Assembly: GCA_046292445.1 (NCBI GenBank)
Contig: JBKBQT010000008.1
Coordinates: 1-64,000, forward strand
Length of the DNA stretch: 64,000 bases
Direction of reading: 5' to 3'
From: CALIZF01 sp046292445
Lineage (GTDB): Bacteria; Pseudomonadota; Alphaproteobacteria; Rhodobacterales; Rhodobacteraceae
Positions 7,418 through 14,061 of the stretch are shown piece after piece (the stretch's first letter is position 1; each line of letters starts with the position of its first letter). The position numbers and the translations under genes were made by a program. A model generated the notes under the pieces. It had not been told where the DNA came from and made no database searches. It was given only the letters and a program-made list of their open reading frames with translations.

Positions 7418-8087
7418 CATGGCCGAGTTCGGCTGGACCGTGCCCTGCCTCGTGGGCGAGGACGGCGAACTTATTGCAGGGCACGGCCGGGTGCTGGCCG
7501 CGACGCAGCTGGGGCTGACCGAAGCGCCGGTGATCGTGCTGGGGCATCTGACCGAGGCGCAGCGGCGTGCTTACCGGATCGCGGATAACCGGCTGGCTGA
7601 GAGTCCATGGGACGAGGCGCTGCTTTCGGCAGAACTGAACGACCTGCTGGCCGAGGATTTCGACCTGTCGCTGGTCGGCTTTTCGGACGGAGAGTTGGCC
7701 AAGCAGACCGGCCTCGACAAGAAGACGGTGCTGAACGTCCGCCCCGCCTTCCTGATCGTGCCCGCCTCGCTGGAACTGAAGGCCGAGCAGCTGGTCGCGC
7801 AGAACCTCGTGCCCGCCGCGACGTCCAGCGTGGTGCCGCAGTCGATCCGAACGCTAGCGCCGATCAGCGAGCCCCGGCTCGACGCCGCCAGCGAGACCGC
7901 CTGGTATCTGGCCGCCAGCCCGAACCAGATCGACACGATCGAGTACGCCTATCTCGAGGGCCAGCAAGGCGCCTACATCGAGACCCGCAACGGTTTCGAT
8001 GTCGATGGCGTCGAGATCAAGTGCCGCCTCGACTTCGGCGCCAAGGCCATCGACTGGCGCGGCCTCTATAAAAATCCCGGGGCGTAG
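7407..8087 (+). pseudogene. Chimera: ParB-like domain fused to phage major capsid C-terminus
   Basis: One open frame of 226 residues joins two unrelated pieces. Residues about 5-106 (FGWTVPCLVGEDGELIAGHG, then YRIADNRLAE, VGFSDGELAKQTG) are the middle of a phage ParB-like nuclease domain without its N-terminus. Residues from about 107 (VLNVRPAFLIVPASLELKAE to CRLDFGAKAIDWRGLYKNPG) are the C-terminus of the prohead-protease/major-capsid fusion of Mu-like or siphophage type. The junction is near 7725. Neither half can work alone as its family does. It shows that a deletion joined a replication or modification region directly to the head cluster. Confidence 0.7.
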
Positions 8088-8102
8088 GTCCGGCTGGTTC
8101 CC

Positions 8103-8675
8103 ATGACGATCGATGATCGACAGGGCGCGGTGCCGATCCCCGGTTTCCCCGGATACCACATTGACCGGACCGGCCGGGTCTGGAGCGCGCATCGCAAGGG
8201 CAGGATCCCGCGCGGTGCGTGCTCTCGCTGGCTGGATCGCTGCGACTGGACGCTGCGGCAGCCGTGGCGTGACCCGGAGGGATATCTGCACCATACGCTG
8301 GTCCGCGAAACGGCGGGCAGCCGCCAGCGGATCGCTCTGCACATTCTGGTCGCGACCACGTTCCTCGGGTCGCGACCGGAGGGGTTGGTCGTCGCCCCTC
8401 TCGACGGCGACAAGTCCAACAACCGGGTCGAAAACCTCGCCTATGTCACGCAGCGCGAGAACATCGGGCACAAGCGCGACCACGGCACGATGTGCTGCGG
8501 CGACCGTTCGCATCTCTCGAGACTGACCGATCGTCAATGCAGCCGGATGCTCGACTGCCTCGGCGCGGGGTTCTCCCGCCGCGAGGTGGCCGGGGCGTTC
8601 GGCGTCACCGTCAGCCACGTCGCAGCCCTGAAAACGGGCCGCATCCGAAAACACCTGACCAATCAGCGCGTCTGA
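8103..8675 (+). CDS. NUMOD4/HNH homing endonuclease-like protein, active-site His replaced
   Basis: The 190-residue protein starts with a NUMOD4-like segment (IPGFPGYHIDRTGRVWSAHR). An HNH-type core follows (LHILVATTFLGSRPEGLVVA, then PLDGDKSNNRVENLAYVTQR), and the C-terminus has a helix-turn-helix (GFSRREVAGAFGVTVSHVAA). Homing endonucleases of this kind insert next to or inside phage genes. Here it separates the capsid end from the DUF2190 gene. In the family the core reads (R/N)H(L/I)DG, but here it is APLDG, with CCT where a His codon CAT/CAC is expected. The catalytic His is therefore probably lost while DNA binding may remain. Confidence 0.75.
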   Translation: MTIDDRQGAVPIPGFPGYHIDRTGRVWSAHRKGRIPRGACSRWLDRCDWTLRQPWRDPEGYLHHTLVRETAGSRQRIALHILVATTFLGSRPEGLVVAPLDGDKSNNRVENLAYVTQRENIGHKRDHGTMCCGDRSHLSRLTDRQCSRMLDCLGAGFSRREVAGAFGVTVSHVAALKTGRIRKHLTNQRV

Positions 8676-8690
8676 GAAAGGACCATTCCC

Positions 8691-9026
8691 GTGAAAAACT
8701 TCGTCCAGCCCGGCAACACCATCACCCTGACCGCGCCCTATGCCGTCGCCTCCGGCGATGGCCTGCTCGTCGGCTCCATCTTCGGCATCGCCGCCGGGGA
8801 CGCCGCCATCGCCGAGCCCGTCGAGACCGCGCTCGTTGGCGTGTTCGACATCACCAAGGTCGGCTCCCAGGCCTGGACCGTCGGCGCCAAGGTCTATTGG
8901 GACGACACCAACAAGCACTGCACCACGGTCGCGACCGACAACACTCTCGTCGGCGTGGCCGTCGAGGCGGTGGCGAGTGGCGCGGGCGACACCATCGGCC
9001 GGGTGCGCCTGAACGCGACGCTCTGA
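8691..9026 (+). CDS. DUF2190 head decoration-like protein
   Basis: This 111-residue protein, starting MKNFVQPGNTITLTAPYAVA with GLLVGSIFGIAAGDAA and VGAKVYWDDTNKHCTT, is a clear DUF2190 protein. The family is found next to major capsid genes and is thought to decorate or stabilise the head. Its position just after the capsid remnant and homing endonuclease, and before the head-tail joining protein, fits the usual order. The ATG follows GAGAAAGGACCATTCCC. It appears intact and overlaps the next start by one base. Confidence 0.8.
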   Translation: MKNFVQPGNTITLTAPYAVASGDGLLVGSIFGIAAGDAAIAEPVETALVGVFDITKVGSQAWTVGAKVYWDDTNKHCTTVATDNTLVGVAVEAVASGAGDTIGRVRLNATL

Positions 9027-9337
9027 TGAGCGCCTTTGCCGCCGCCGTGAGCGCGCTCTTCGCCGACCCCAATGTCGGCCGGGACGCGGTCTACATCGGC
9101 GACGGCGGCGCGCCCCTGCTGGTGCGCGTCGTCGCCCGACGCGCCGATGCGGTCACCGACTTCGGCGATGCGCGGCTCTGGTCCGAGACCACGCGGATCG
9201 ACCTGCGCGTCGCCGAGGTGGCGAACCCGCGCCCCGGCGACCGGATCGAGATCGAGGGCGAGGCCTTCCTCATCCAGGGCGAGCCCGCCCGTGACCGCGA
9301 GCGGCTGGTCTGGACCGTCGATCTGATGCCCGCGTGA
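9026..9337 (+). CDS. Phage head-tail joining protein
   Basis: The 103-residue protein MSAFAAAVSALFADPNVGRD, with LWSETTRIDLRVAEVANPRP and a C-terminal DRERLVWTVDLMPA, fits the small head-tail joining/connector family that follows DUF2190 in alphaproteobacterial prophages. It would help attach the tail to the portal. TGATG links its start to the DUF2190 stop, and its own TGA is followed at once by a TTG start for the DUF6441 N-terminal piece. It looks complete, but the head cluster around it is not, so it is unlikely to be used in virion assembly. Confidence 0.7.
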   Translation: MSAFAAAVSALFADPNVGRDAVYIGDGGAPLLVRVVARRADAVTDFGDARLWSETTRIDLRVAEVANPRPGDRIEIEGEAFLIQGEPARDRERLVWTVDLMPA

Positions 9338-9338
9338 A

Positions 9339-9418
9339 TTGAAGCTCGACATCGATCCAGACATCGTCGCGATGATGGCGGCCGAGGTCGCTGCGGGCGA
9401 GCGGGCTGTTACCGCCGC
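9339..9418 (+). pseudogene. DUF6441 phage protein, N-terminal piece
   Basis: A TTG start immediately after the head-tail joining gene encodes LKLDIDPDIVAMMAAEVAAG then ERAVTAA, after which the family sequence stops at 9418. The missing continuation, REAGTGLKSAWR, begins the minus-strand fragment ending at 4224. Together the two would rebuild a normal DUF6441 protein in its normal place after the joining protein. The assignment of this short piece is an inference from the fit of both breakpoints. Confidence 0.55.
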
Positions 9419-9568
9419 CAGACACCCGACCCGCAAGAGGATGCAGCCTTCGCGGCCCTCTGCGCCTGGCTGGACGCTATCGCCGCGCGGCTGGCGCAGG
9501 GCGACCCCGAAGCCCGCGCGGACCTCGAGGCGGCGCTGCGGGCGGCAGAAACGACCCGTCGCTTGTGA
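9419..9568 (+). pseudogene. Small phage gene, C-terminal piece
   Basis: From CAG at 9419 this frame reads QTPDPQEDAAFAALCAWLDA, then IAARLAQGDPEARADLEAAL and RAAETTRRL, stopping with TGA at 9566-9568. It has no start of its own and begins inside the broken DUF6441 frame. It has the helical character and size expected for the missing end of the gene that starts at 5432, whose last family-like codon is also CAG. Joined, they would give a protein of about 65 residues. Confidence 0.45.
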
Positions 9569-9750
9569 CCGACCACAAGCGGGCCGACGCATCGGACCTG
9601 CCCAGCGGCGCAAGACAGGGGCGGCGGGAAGGGCGCAAACGATGTTTTGCATTCCCGCATTGTCCGGGGCAGTCCGCGTCAAGGTGGGGGATATCTTGGG
9701 GGCATTGAAAAACAATTCTTCTCATTAATCATGGATTTAAACCCGAAAAA

Positions 9751-9840
9751 TGGCGGAGAGACAGGGATTCGAACCCTGGGTGGGCGCAAACCCACAACGG
9801 TTTTCGAGACCGCCCCGTTCGACCGCTCCGGCACCTCTCC
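9751..9840 (-). tRNA. tRNA-Ser(CGA)
   Basis: The minus strand forms a 90-nt class II tRNA: acceptor GGAGAGG/CTCTCC with discriminator G and encoded CCA. The anticodon loop is CTCGAAA with a CGGT/ACCG stem and anticodon CGA (Ser, UCG codons). A long variable arm and the T arm GGGTTCGAATCCC are present. Its 3' end faces the prophage patchwork at lower coordinates, the usual side for phage integration. Confidence 0.95.
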
Positions 9841-10065
9841 GCGCTGGGATCGAGCGACATGCTCATAGCTGCACCGCAGGGGGGTGGCAAGGGGAAGGTT
9901 GGCTTTAGCGGGCCTCACGAAGGTGTGGCGGTTGGGGGCGGTTGGCGCGATATACTCTGCGCTGGCGGTGTGGTGCGGCGGGCCGGCATGGGGCGCTCGT
10001 GGCGCCTTGTTCGTGCCGGCCGGCGTTTCGGGGGCGCGGCGGACCCGCGTGGATGGGAGAGCAGG

Positions 10066-10911
10066 ATGCGATTGATGCATGGAGTTGCGCGGGTCGGCAT
10101 GGTGCTGGTGTTCCTTGCCCTCGCGCTGTCGCCCGGGCGTGCCGGGGACGCGGCAACGGGCGACCTGATCCGGGCCATGCAGGTCGAGCGGCTCGTCGCG
10201 GTGATGGCACAGGAAGGCCTCCGCTATGGCGCCGAGTTGCGCGCCGAGCTGTTTCCCGACCAGGGCGGTCCGCGATGGGACGCGGCGGTGCGGACCATCC
10301 ATGCGCCCGACCGGATGCTGGCCCTCGTCGCCGACGCCCTCGCGCGCGGTTATGCCGGCAACGAGGCCGCGGCAGAGGTTGCGACCGGGTTCTTCCGGTC
10401 TGACCTGGGGCAGCGGATCATCACGCTCGAACTTGCCGCGCGGGAGGCGCTGCTCGACACGGCGACCAAGGAGGCGGCCGAGGTCGCGCTCGAGGACATG
10501 CGCGCGGGCGATCCCGGCCGACTGGCGCTGATCGAGAGGTTCGTGCGCACCAACGACCTGATCGAATCGAACGTTGCCGGCGCATTGAACGCCAATCTGG
10601 CGTTCTACCGCGGCATGATCGAGGGCGGCGCGATCGATCCGTCGCTGAGCGAGCAGGAGATGATGGCCGACCTCTGGGGGCAGGAAGACCAGGTGCGCGC
10701 CGATACCGAGGGCTGGATCTACCCCTATCTCGCGCTGGCCTATGCGCCGCTTGGCGATGGCGATCTTGATGCCTACATCGCCTTCAGCGCGACGACCGAG
10801 GGCCGGGCGCTCAACACCGCGCTCTTTGCCGCGTTCGACGCGCTCTTTGCGCAGTTGTCGTTCGATCTCGGCCTGGCGGCGGCGGTGTTCCTGCAGGGGC
10901 AGGACCTCTAG
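10066..10911 (+). CDS. Exported DUF2059 protein
   Basis: This 281-residue protein starts at ATG 10066 after GGGAGAGCAGG and has a signal peptide (MRLMHGVARVGMVLVFLALA with cleavage near GRAGDA). The mature part is mostly helical. It carries the DUF2059-type segments FFRSDLGQRIITLE and the central FVRTNDLIESNVAGALNANL, with FYRGM following. It should be periplasmic; no enzymatic motif is visible and the family's function is not established. An IS5-type element begins right after its TAG, so any downstream partner has been cut off. Confidence 0.75.
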   Translation: MRLMHGVARVGMVLVFLALALSPGRAGDAATGDLIRAMQVERLVAVMAQEGLRYGAELRAELFPDQGGPRWDAAVRTIHAPDRMLALVADALARGYAGNEAAAEVATGFFRSDLGQRIITLELAAREALLDTATKEAAEVALEDMRAGDPGRLALIERFVRTNDLIESNVAGALNANLAFYRGMIEGGAIDPSLSEQEMMADLWGQEDQVRADTEGWIYPYLALAYAPLGDGDLDAYIAFSATTEGRALNTALFAAFDALFAQLSFDLGLAAAVFLQGQDL

Positions 10912-11387
10912 GGCCTGTTGACGTTTAAGGATTCCCAAATCAGTTGCCGGGTGATTCAAGGTTGCCAAATGGGAACTGACCTTGATCCGCATGACCTTGA
11001 CTGAGACGCAATGGGTGCTCATCGCCCCGCACTGCCTTGGCCGGGAATGTGATCCCGGTCGCACCGGCCCCGACCCTCGGCTGTTCGTCGAGGCGGTTCT
11101 GCGGATCGCCCGTACGGGCTGTTCGTGGCGCGATCTTCCGGTCGAGTTCGGCAAGTGGAACTCGGTCTTCAAGCGCTTCCGCAGATGGGTCAAGGCCGAC
11201 GCATTCGATCGTATGGGCAGAGCCTTGGCCGAAGATGCCGACTTCGAATACACCATGGTCGACGGCAGCATCGTCAAGGTCCACCGATACGGACAGGGCG
11301 CAAAAGGGGGGCTCAGGGCCAGGCCATCGGGCGCTCTCGTGGCGGTTTGACGACCAAGATCATGGCGCTGACATCGGCGAAAGCCTG
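10912..11387 (+). pseudogene. IS5-family (IS427-type) transposase, 3' end deleted
   Basis: From ATG 10991 the first frame encodes a DUF4096-type N-terminus (MTLTETQWVLIAPHCLGREC, GCSWRDLPVEFGKWNSVFKR, VDGSIVKVHRYGQGAKGG) and ends at 11350. A minus-one slip on the A4G6 run (about 11299-11308) leads into GQAIGRSRGGLTTKIMALT, the start of the second IS427-type frame. Programmed slippage there is normal for the group. The element's left end abuts the DUF2059 stop. Near 11366 the transposase is replaced by an ABC ATPase tail, so the catalytic DDE domain and right end are gone. Confidence 0.8.
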
Positions 11388-11640
11388 ATGCTCGCCGACC
11401 GGATCGTCGTCCTCGGCGGGCGGCCCTTGCGGGTGATGGAGGACCGGCGCCTGCCCTGGGCCGGGCCGCGGCGCGATCTGGACGCGGTGCGCGAGGCACC
11501 CGAACGCCTCGCGCTCGAGCGGCATCTGCGCGGGGTGATGCGCGCCGCCGATGCCGCCGTGCGCGCCGAGGCGGGAAAGGCGGCATCAGCACCGCCGAAA
11601 CCGGCGGCACGCCGTCCAGCCGCCGCGCTCCGATGCGCGA
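11368..11640 (+). pseudogene. ABC transporter ATPase, C-terminal remnant
   Basis: Right after the IS remnant the frame reads DIGESLMLADRIVVLGGRPL, the H-loop-to-end segment of SsuB/TauB-type ATPases of the nitrate/sulfonate/taurine import family. The Walker A, signature and Walker B parts are missing, so no functional ATPase is made. The frame has no stop before the permease start and runs open to 11939, suggesting an additional frame error or lost stop in the Pro/Ala-rich end. The matching permease follows. Confidence 0.7.
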
Positions 11641-12418
11641 GGGCGCCCTGCGGCGCCGGATCGAGCCGGTCGCGCTCCAGGTCCTGCTGGTCGGCGGGTT
11701 CCTGCTGCTTTGGGAATATGCCGCCGACCGCTGGGTGCCCAAGCTGCTCGTCTCGCGCCCGTCGGACATCTGGACAGTCATCCAACGCTGGTCCAGCGAC
11801 GGCACCTATGCGCGCAACATGGCTGTCACACTCGAGGCGACGGCGGGCGGCTTCGCGCTGGGTGCGGGGCTCGGGATGTTCACGGGCTTTGCAACGGGCA
11901 CCTGGCGGCGGCTGGGCGACGTGCTGCAACCGATCCTGATGGCGCTCTACACCCTGCCGCGGCTGGCGCTCGCGCCCCTGTTCCTGATGTGGTTCGGCCT
12001 CGGGATCGAGTTCCGCATCGTCTTTGCCGCCACGATCGTTTTCTTCCTTGTCTATTACAACACGTTCTTCGGTGTCCGCGAGGTCAGCCGCGACCTGATC
12101 GCGGCGGTACGCATCATGGGGGCGGGGCCGCTCCAGGTCGGGCTGCGGGTGATCGTGCCCTCGGCGCTGGTCTGGGTGGCGGCGGGGCTGAAGATCTCGG
12201 TTCCCTATGCGCTGGTCGGCGTCGTGGTGGCCGAGATGGTGGCGGGCAATTCGGGCATGGGGTTCCTTCTGTCGCGCGCGGCGAGCCAGTTCTCGGCCGC
12301 GCAATCCTTTGCCGCGATCTTCGGGCTGCTCGTGGTCGCGCTGGCGGTGGACTGGGTCATCACGCTGCTGTCGAACCGGGCGCTGCGATGGAAGGCCGCA
12401 GGCCAGACGCATGGTTGA
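11633..12418 (+). CDS. ABC transporter permease (SsuC/TauC type)
   Basis: The 261-residue protein has six predicted membrane segments and the binding-protein-dependent permease signature around IMGAGPLQVGLRVIVPSALV with the EAA-like loop, plus VVVAEMVAGNSGMGFLLSRA typical of sulfonate/nitrate/taurine permeases. It would form the channel of an importer for a small organic anion. The ATPase gene beside it is a fragment and no substrate-binding protein gene is present, so the transporter is probably dead unless served by subunits encoded elsewhere. The gene itself looks intact. Confidence 0.85.
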   Translation: MREGALRRRIEPVALQVLLVGGFLLLWEYAADRWVPKLLVSRPSDIWTVIQRWSSDGTYARNMAVTLEATAGGFALGAGLGMFTGFATGTWRRLGDVLQPILMALYTLPRLALAPLFLMWFGLGIEFRIVFAATIVFFLVYYNTFFGVREVSRDLIAAVRIMGAGPLQVGLRVIVPSALVWVAAGLKISVPYALVGVVVAEMVAGNSGMGFLLSRAASQFSAAQSFAAIFGLLVVALAVDWVITLLSNRALRWKAAGQTHG

Positions 12419-12467
12419 TCGCCGGCGCCGTCGGGCCTAAGCCTTGCCGGTGGCGAAGGAGTGGGCA

Positions 12468-13265
12468 ATGGCGCAGCAGGGCGGCGAACGGACGGCGGCG
12501 GAGGAACGCGGGGGCGAACTTGCGCCGACCATCGTCCGCCCCGTCACCAATGCCGTGCGGATCCTGCGCCATCTCGCCCGCGGCCGCGCGCCCGAGACGG
12601 TCACGGCGATCGCCCGGGCGCTCGGGATCAACACATCGACCTGTTTCAACATCCTGCGCACGCTGGCGTCCGAGGGGATCGTCGCCTTCGACGAGCGCAC
12701 CAAGAGCTATGCCATCGGCCTCGGCATCGTGCAGCTTGCCCAGGGCGCGCTGACGGCCGAGGGCAAGGCGGCGGTGATCCGGCCACGGCTGCAGGCGATG
12801 TCCGACCGGCACGGGGTCACGATGACGCTGTGGCGCGTGGCCGAGAACGACCGCAACGTGCTGATCTCGGCCAGCCAGAGCCGGTCTGCGGTGCAGATTC
12901 ACATGGATGTGGGCCAGCGCCTGCCGCTCTATATCGGGGCGTTCGGCCGGGTGCTGGCCGCTGCCGATGCGGTGCCCGAGGCGGCCCTGCGCGCGGCCTT
13001 CGACGGCATGCGCTGGGCCGACCCGCCGCCGTTCGAGCAATACCGCGCCGATGTGGTCGAGGCCGGGCGCCGCGGCTGGGCCCGCGACGACGGGCATTTC
13101 GCGGCCGGCGTCTGTTCGGTGGCGACGGGCGTGCGCGAGTTCGACGGCAGGATGCGGCACGGGCTGGTGGCGACGTTCTTTCGCACGCAGTTGTCGCCGG
13201 CCGAGATCGAGGCATTGGCGGGCGATCTTCTCGCCCTCGCCGGAGACCTCGCGGGCGTGAATTGA
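12468..13265 (+). CDS. IclR-family transcriptional regulator
   Basis: This 265-residue regulator has the IclR winged helix near residues 20-80 (VTNAVRILRHLARGRAPETV, then LGINTSTCFNILRTLASEGI) and the C-terminal effector-binding domain (LPLYIGAFGRVLAA and a glycine-rich GWARDDGHFAAGVCSVATGV). I chose ATG 12468, which has GGAG spaced correctly, over a TTG at 12444. IclR proteins sense aromatic or carboxylic acids and bind near-palindromes. It sits at the head of the catabolic region, and two similar palindromes occur at 13286-13299 and 24231-24244, making it the likely local regulator. Confidence 0.9.
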   Translation: MAQQGGERTAAEERGGELAPTIVRPVTNAVRILRHLARGRAPETVTAIARALGINTSTCFNILRTLASEGIVAFDERTKSYAIGLGIVQLAQGALTAEGKAAVIRPRLQAMSDRHGVTMTLWRVAENDRNVLISASQSRSAVQIHMDVGQRLPLYIGAFGRVLAAADAVPEAALRAAFDGMRWADPPPFEQYRADVVEAGRRGWARDDGHFAAGVCSVATGVREFDGRMRHGLVATFFRTQLSPAEIEALAGDLLALAGDLAGVN

Positions 13266-13285
13266 CGCCCTTATCGAGAATTTCG

Positions 13286-13299
13286 TTCTGATAGCAGAA
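13286..13299. promoter_or_regulatory. Candidate IclR operator upstream of aldolase operon
   Basis: TTCTGATAGCAGAA is palindromic except at the two positions beside the centre. It lies in the iclR-aldolase intergenic region, 63 bp before the aldolase ATG. A close relative, TTCTAACAGCAGAA, occurs at 24231-24244 in the other promoter region of the same catabolic cluster. Size and symmetry fit IclR-type operators. Confidence 0.5.
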
Positions 13300-13361
13300 G
13301 CCGATTGCCACCTCGCCGGGCAGCGCCTAGACTGGACCCTACGTCAGGGGAGGGACCGCGC

Positions 13362-14060
13362 ATGACCGAAGACGAACTGCGCCAGCAGGCACTCGATGCC
13401 TGCCACGGACTTGCCGCCTATGGCCTCGGGTCGGGGATCGGCGGGCATGTGAGCGTTCGCGTGCCGGGACGCGATCTCTACTGGACCAATGCCCTCGACC
13501 GCACTTTCGAGGAGATGCGGATCGAGGATATCGTGCTGATGGATTTCGACGGTCGCCCCGTCCGGTCCGACCGGCCGATCAGCCCGGGGATCGGGTTCCA
13601 TCAGGGCATCTACAAGCTGCGCCCCGATGTCGGTGCCGTCGTCCACACCCACGGCTTCTGGATCACGGCGCAGTCGGCCTATGGCCGGCCGCTGCGCAAC
13701 CTGCACAATCTTGCCACCTATTTCCACGGCCGCACCGCAATCGCGCCGGACGACGAGATCGACAGCATCGCCCCGGCGATGAAGCCGGGCGACAACGCCA
13801 TCATCATCCCGTGGCACGGAGCGATCACGCTCGGCGCCGACATGCCCGATGCGGCGGCGCTGCATGTTACCTTCGACTATGCCTGCCGGCTCGACGTGAC
13901 CATGCCCGAAGGCGTGCCGCTGATGCCCGAAGATCACGCGCGCACCATCCAGGGGCTGCTGGCAAAGGCAAACTACCTCAAGCTGACCTGGGATCTGATG
14001 CGCCGCAAGGCCGAGCGTGGGTTCAACGGCAGCGTTGTCGTGCCGCAGATCGCCGCCTGA
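13362..14060 (+). CDS. Class II aldolase/adducin-family protein
   Basis: This 232-residue protein has the zinc-dependent class II aldolase fold: an N-terminal GIGGHVSVRVPG glycine-rich substrate loop, the VVHTHGFWITAQSAYG metal-ligand pair, and a late His in AALHVTFDYACRLDV. A strong AGGGGAGGGA site precedes ATG 13362. Family members cleave or decarboxylate hydroxy- or keto-acid (phosphate) substrates. Here, beside CoA-dependent genes, it may release a small keto acid or aldehyde. It is followed after one base by a GTG-started thiolase-fold gene, so the two are co-transcribed. The substrate is unknown. Confidence 0.8.
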   Translation: MTEDELRQQALDACHGLAAYGLGSGIGGHVSVRVPGRDLYWTNALDRTFEEMRIEDIVLMDFDGRPVRSDRPISPGIGFHQGIYKLRPDVGAVVHTHGFWITAQSAYGRPLRNLHNLATYFHGRTAIAPDDEIDSIAPAMKPGDNAIIIPWHGAITLGADMPDAAALHVTFDYACRLDVTMPEGVPLMPEDHARTIQGLLAKANYLKLTWDLMRRKAERGFNGSVVVPQIAA

Positions 14061-14061
14061 C

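Noticed and set aside
1..9750. Gene transfer agent (RcGTA-like) cluster
   Set aside because: Gene families (DUF6441, DUF2190, DUF5681, DUF3987) and order do not match the GTA cluster, and most genes are broken.
9569..9750. A duplicated tRNA-Ser 3' end as attachment-site repeat
   Set aside because: No second copy of the tRNA 3' end was seen by eye between 1 and 9750; the other attachment site, if any, is outside the window.
11368..11939. A continuous frame joining the ATPase tail into the permease region as one fusion protein
   Set aside because: After about 11630 the frame is antisense-like Arg/Ser-rich sequence while the permease is clearly encoded in another frame.
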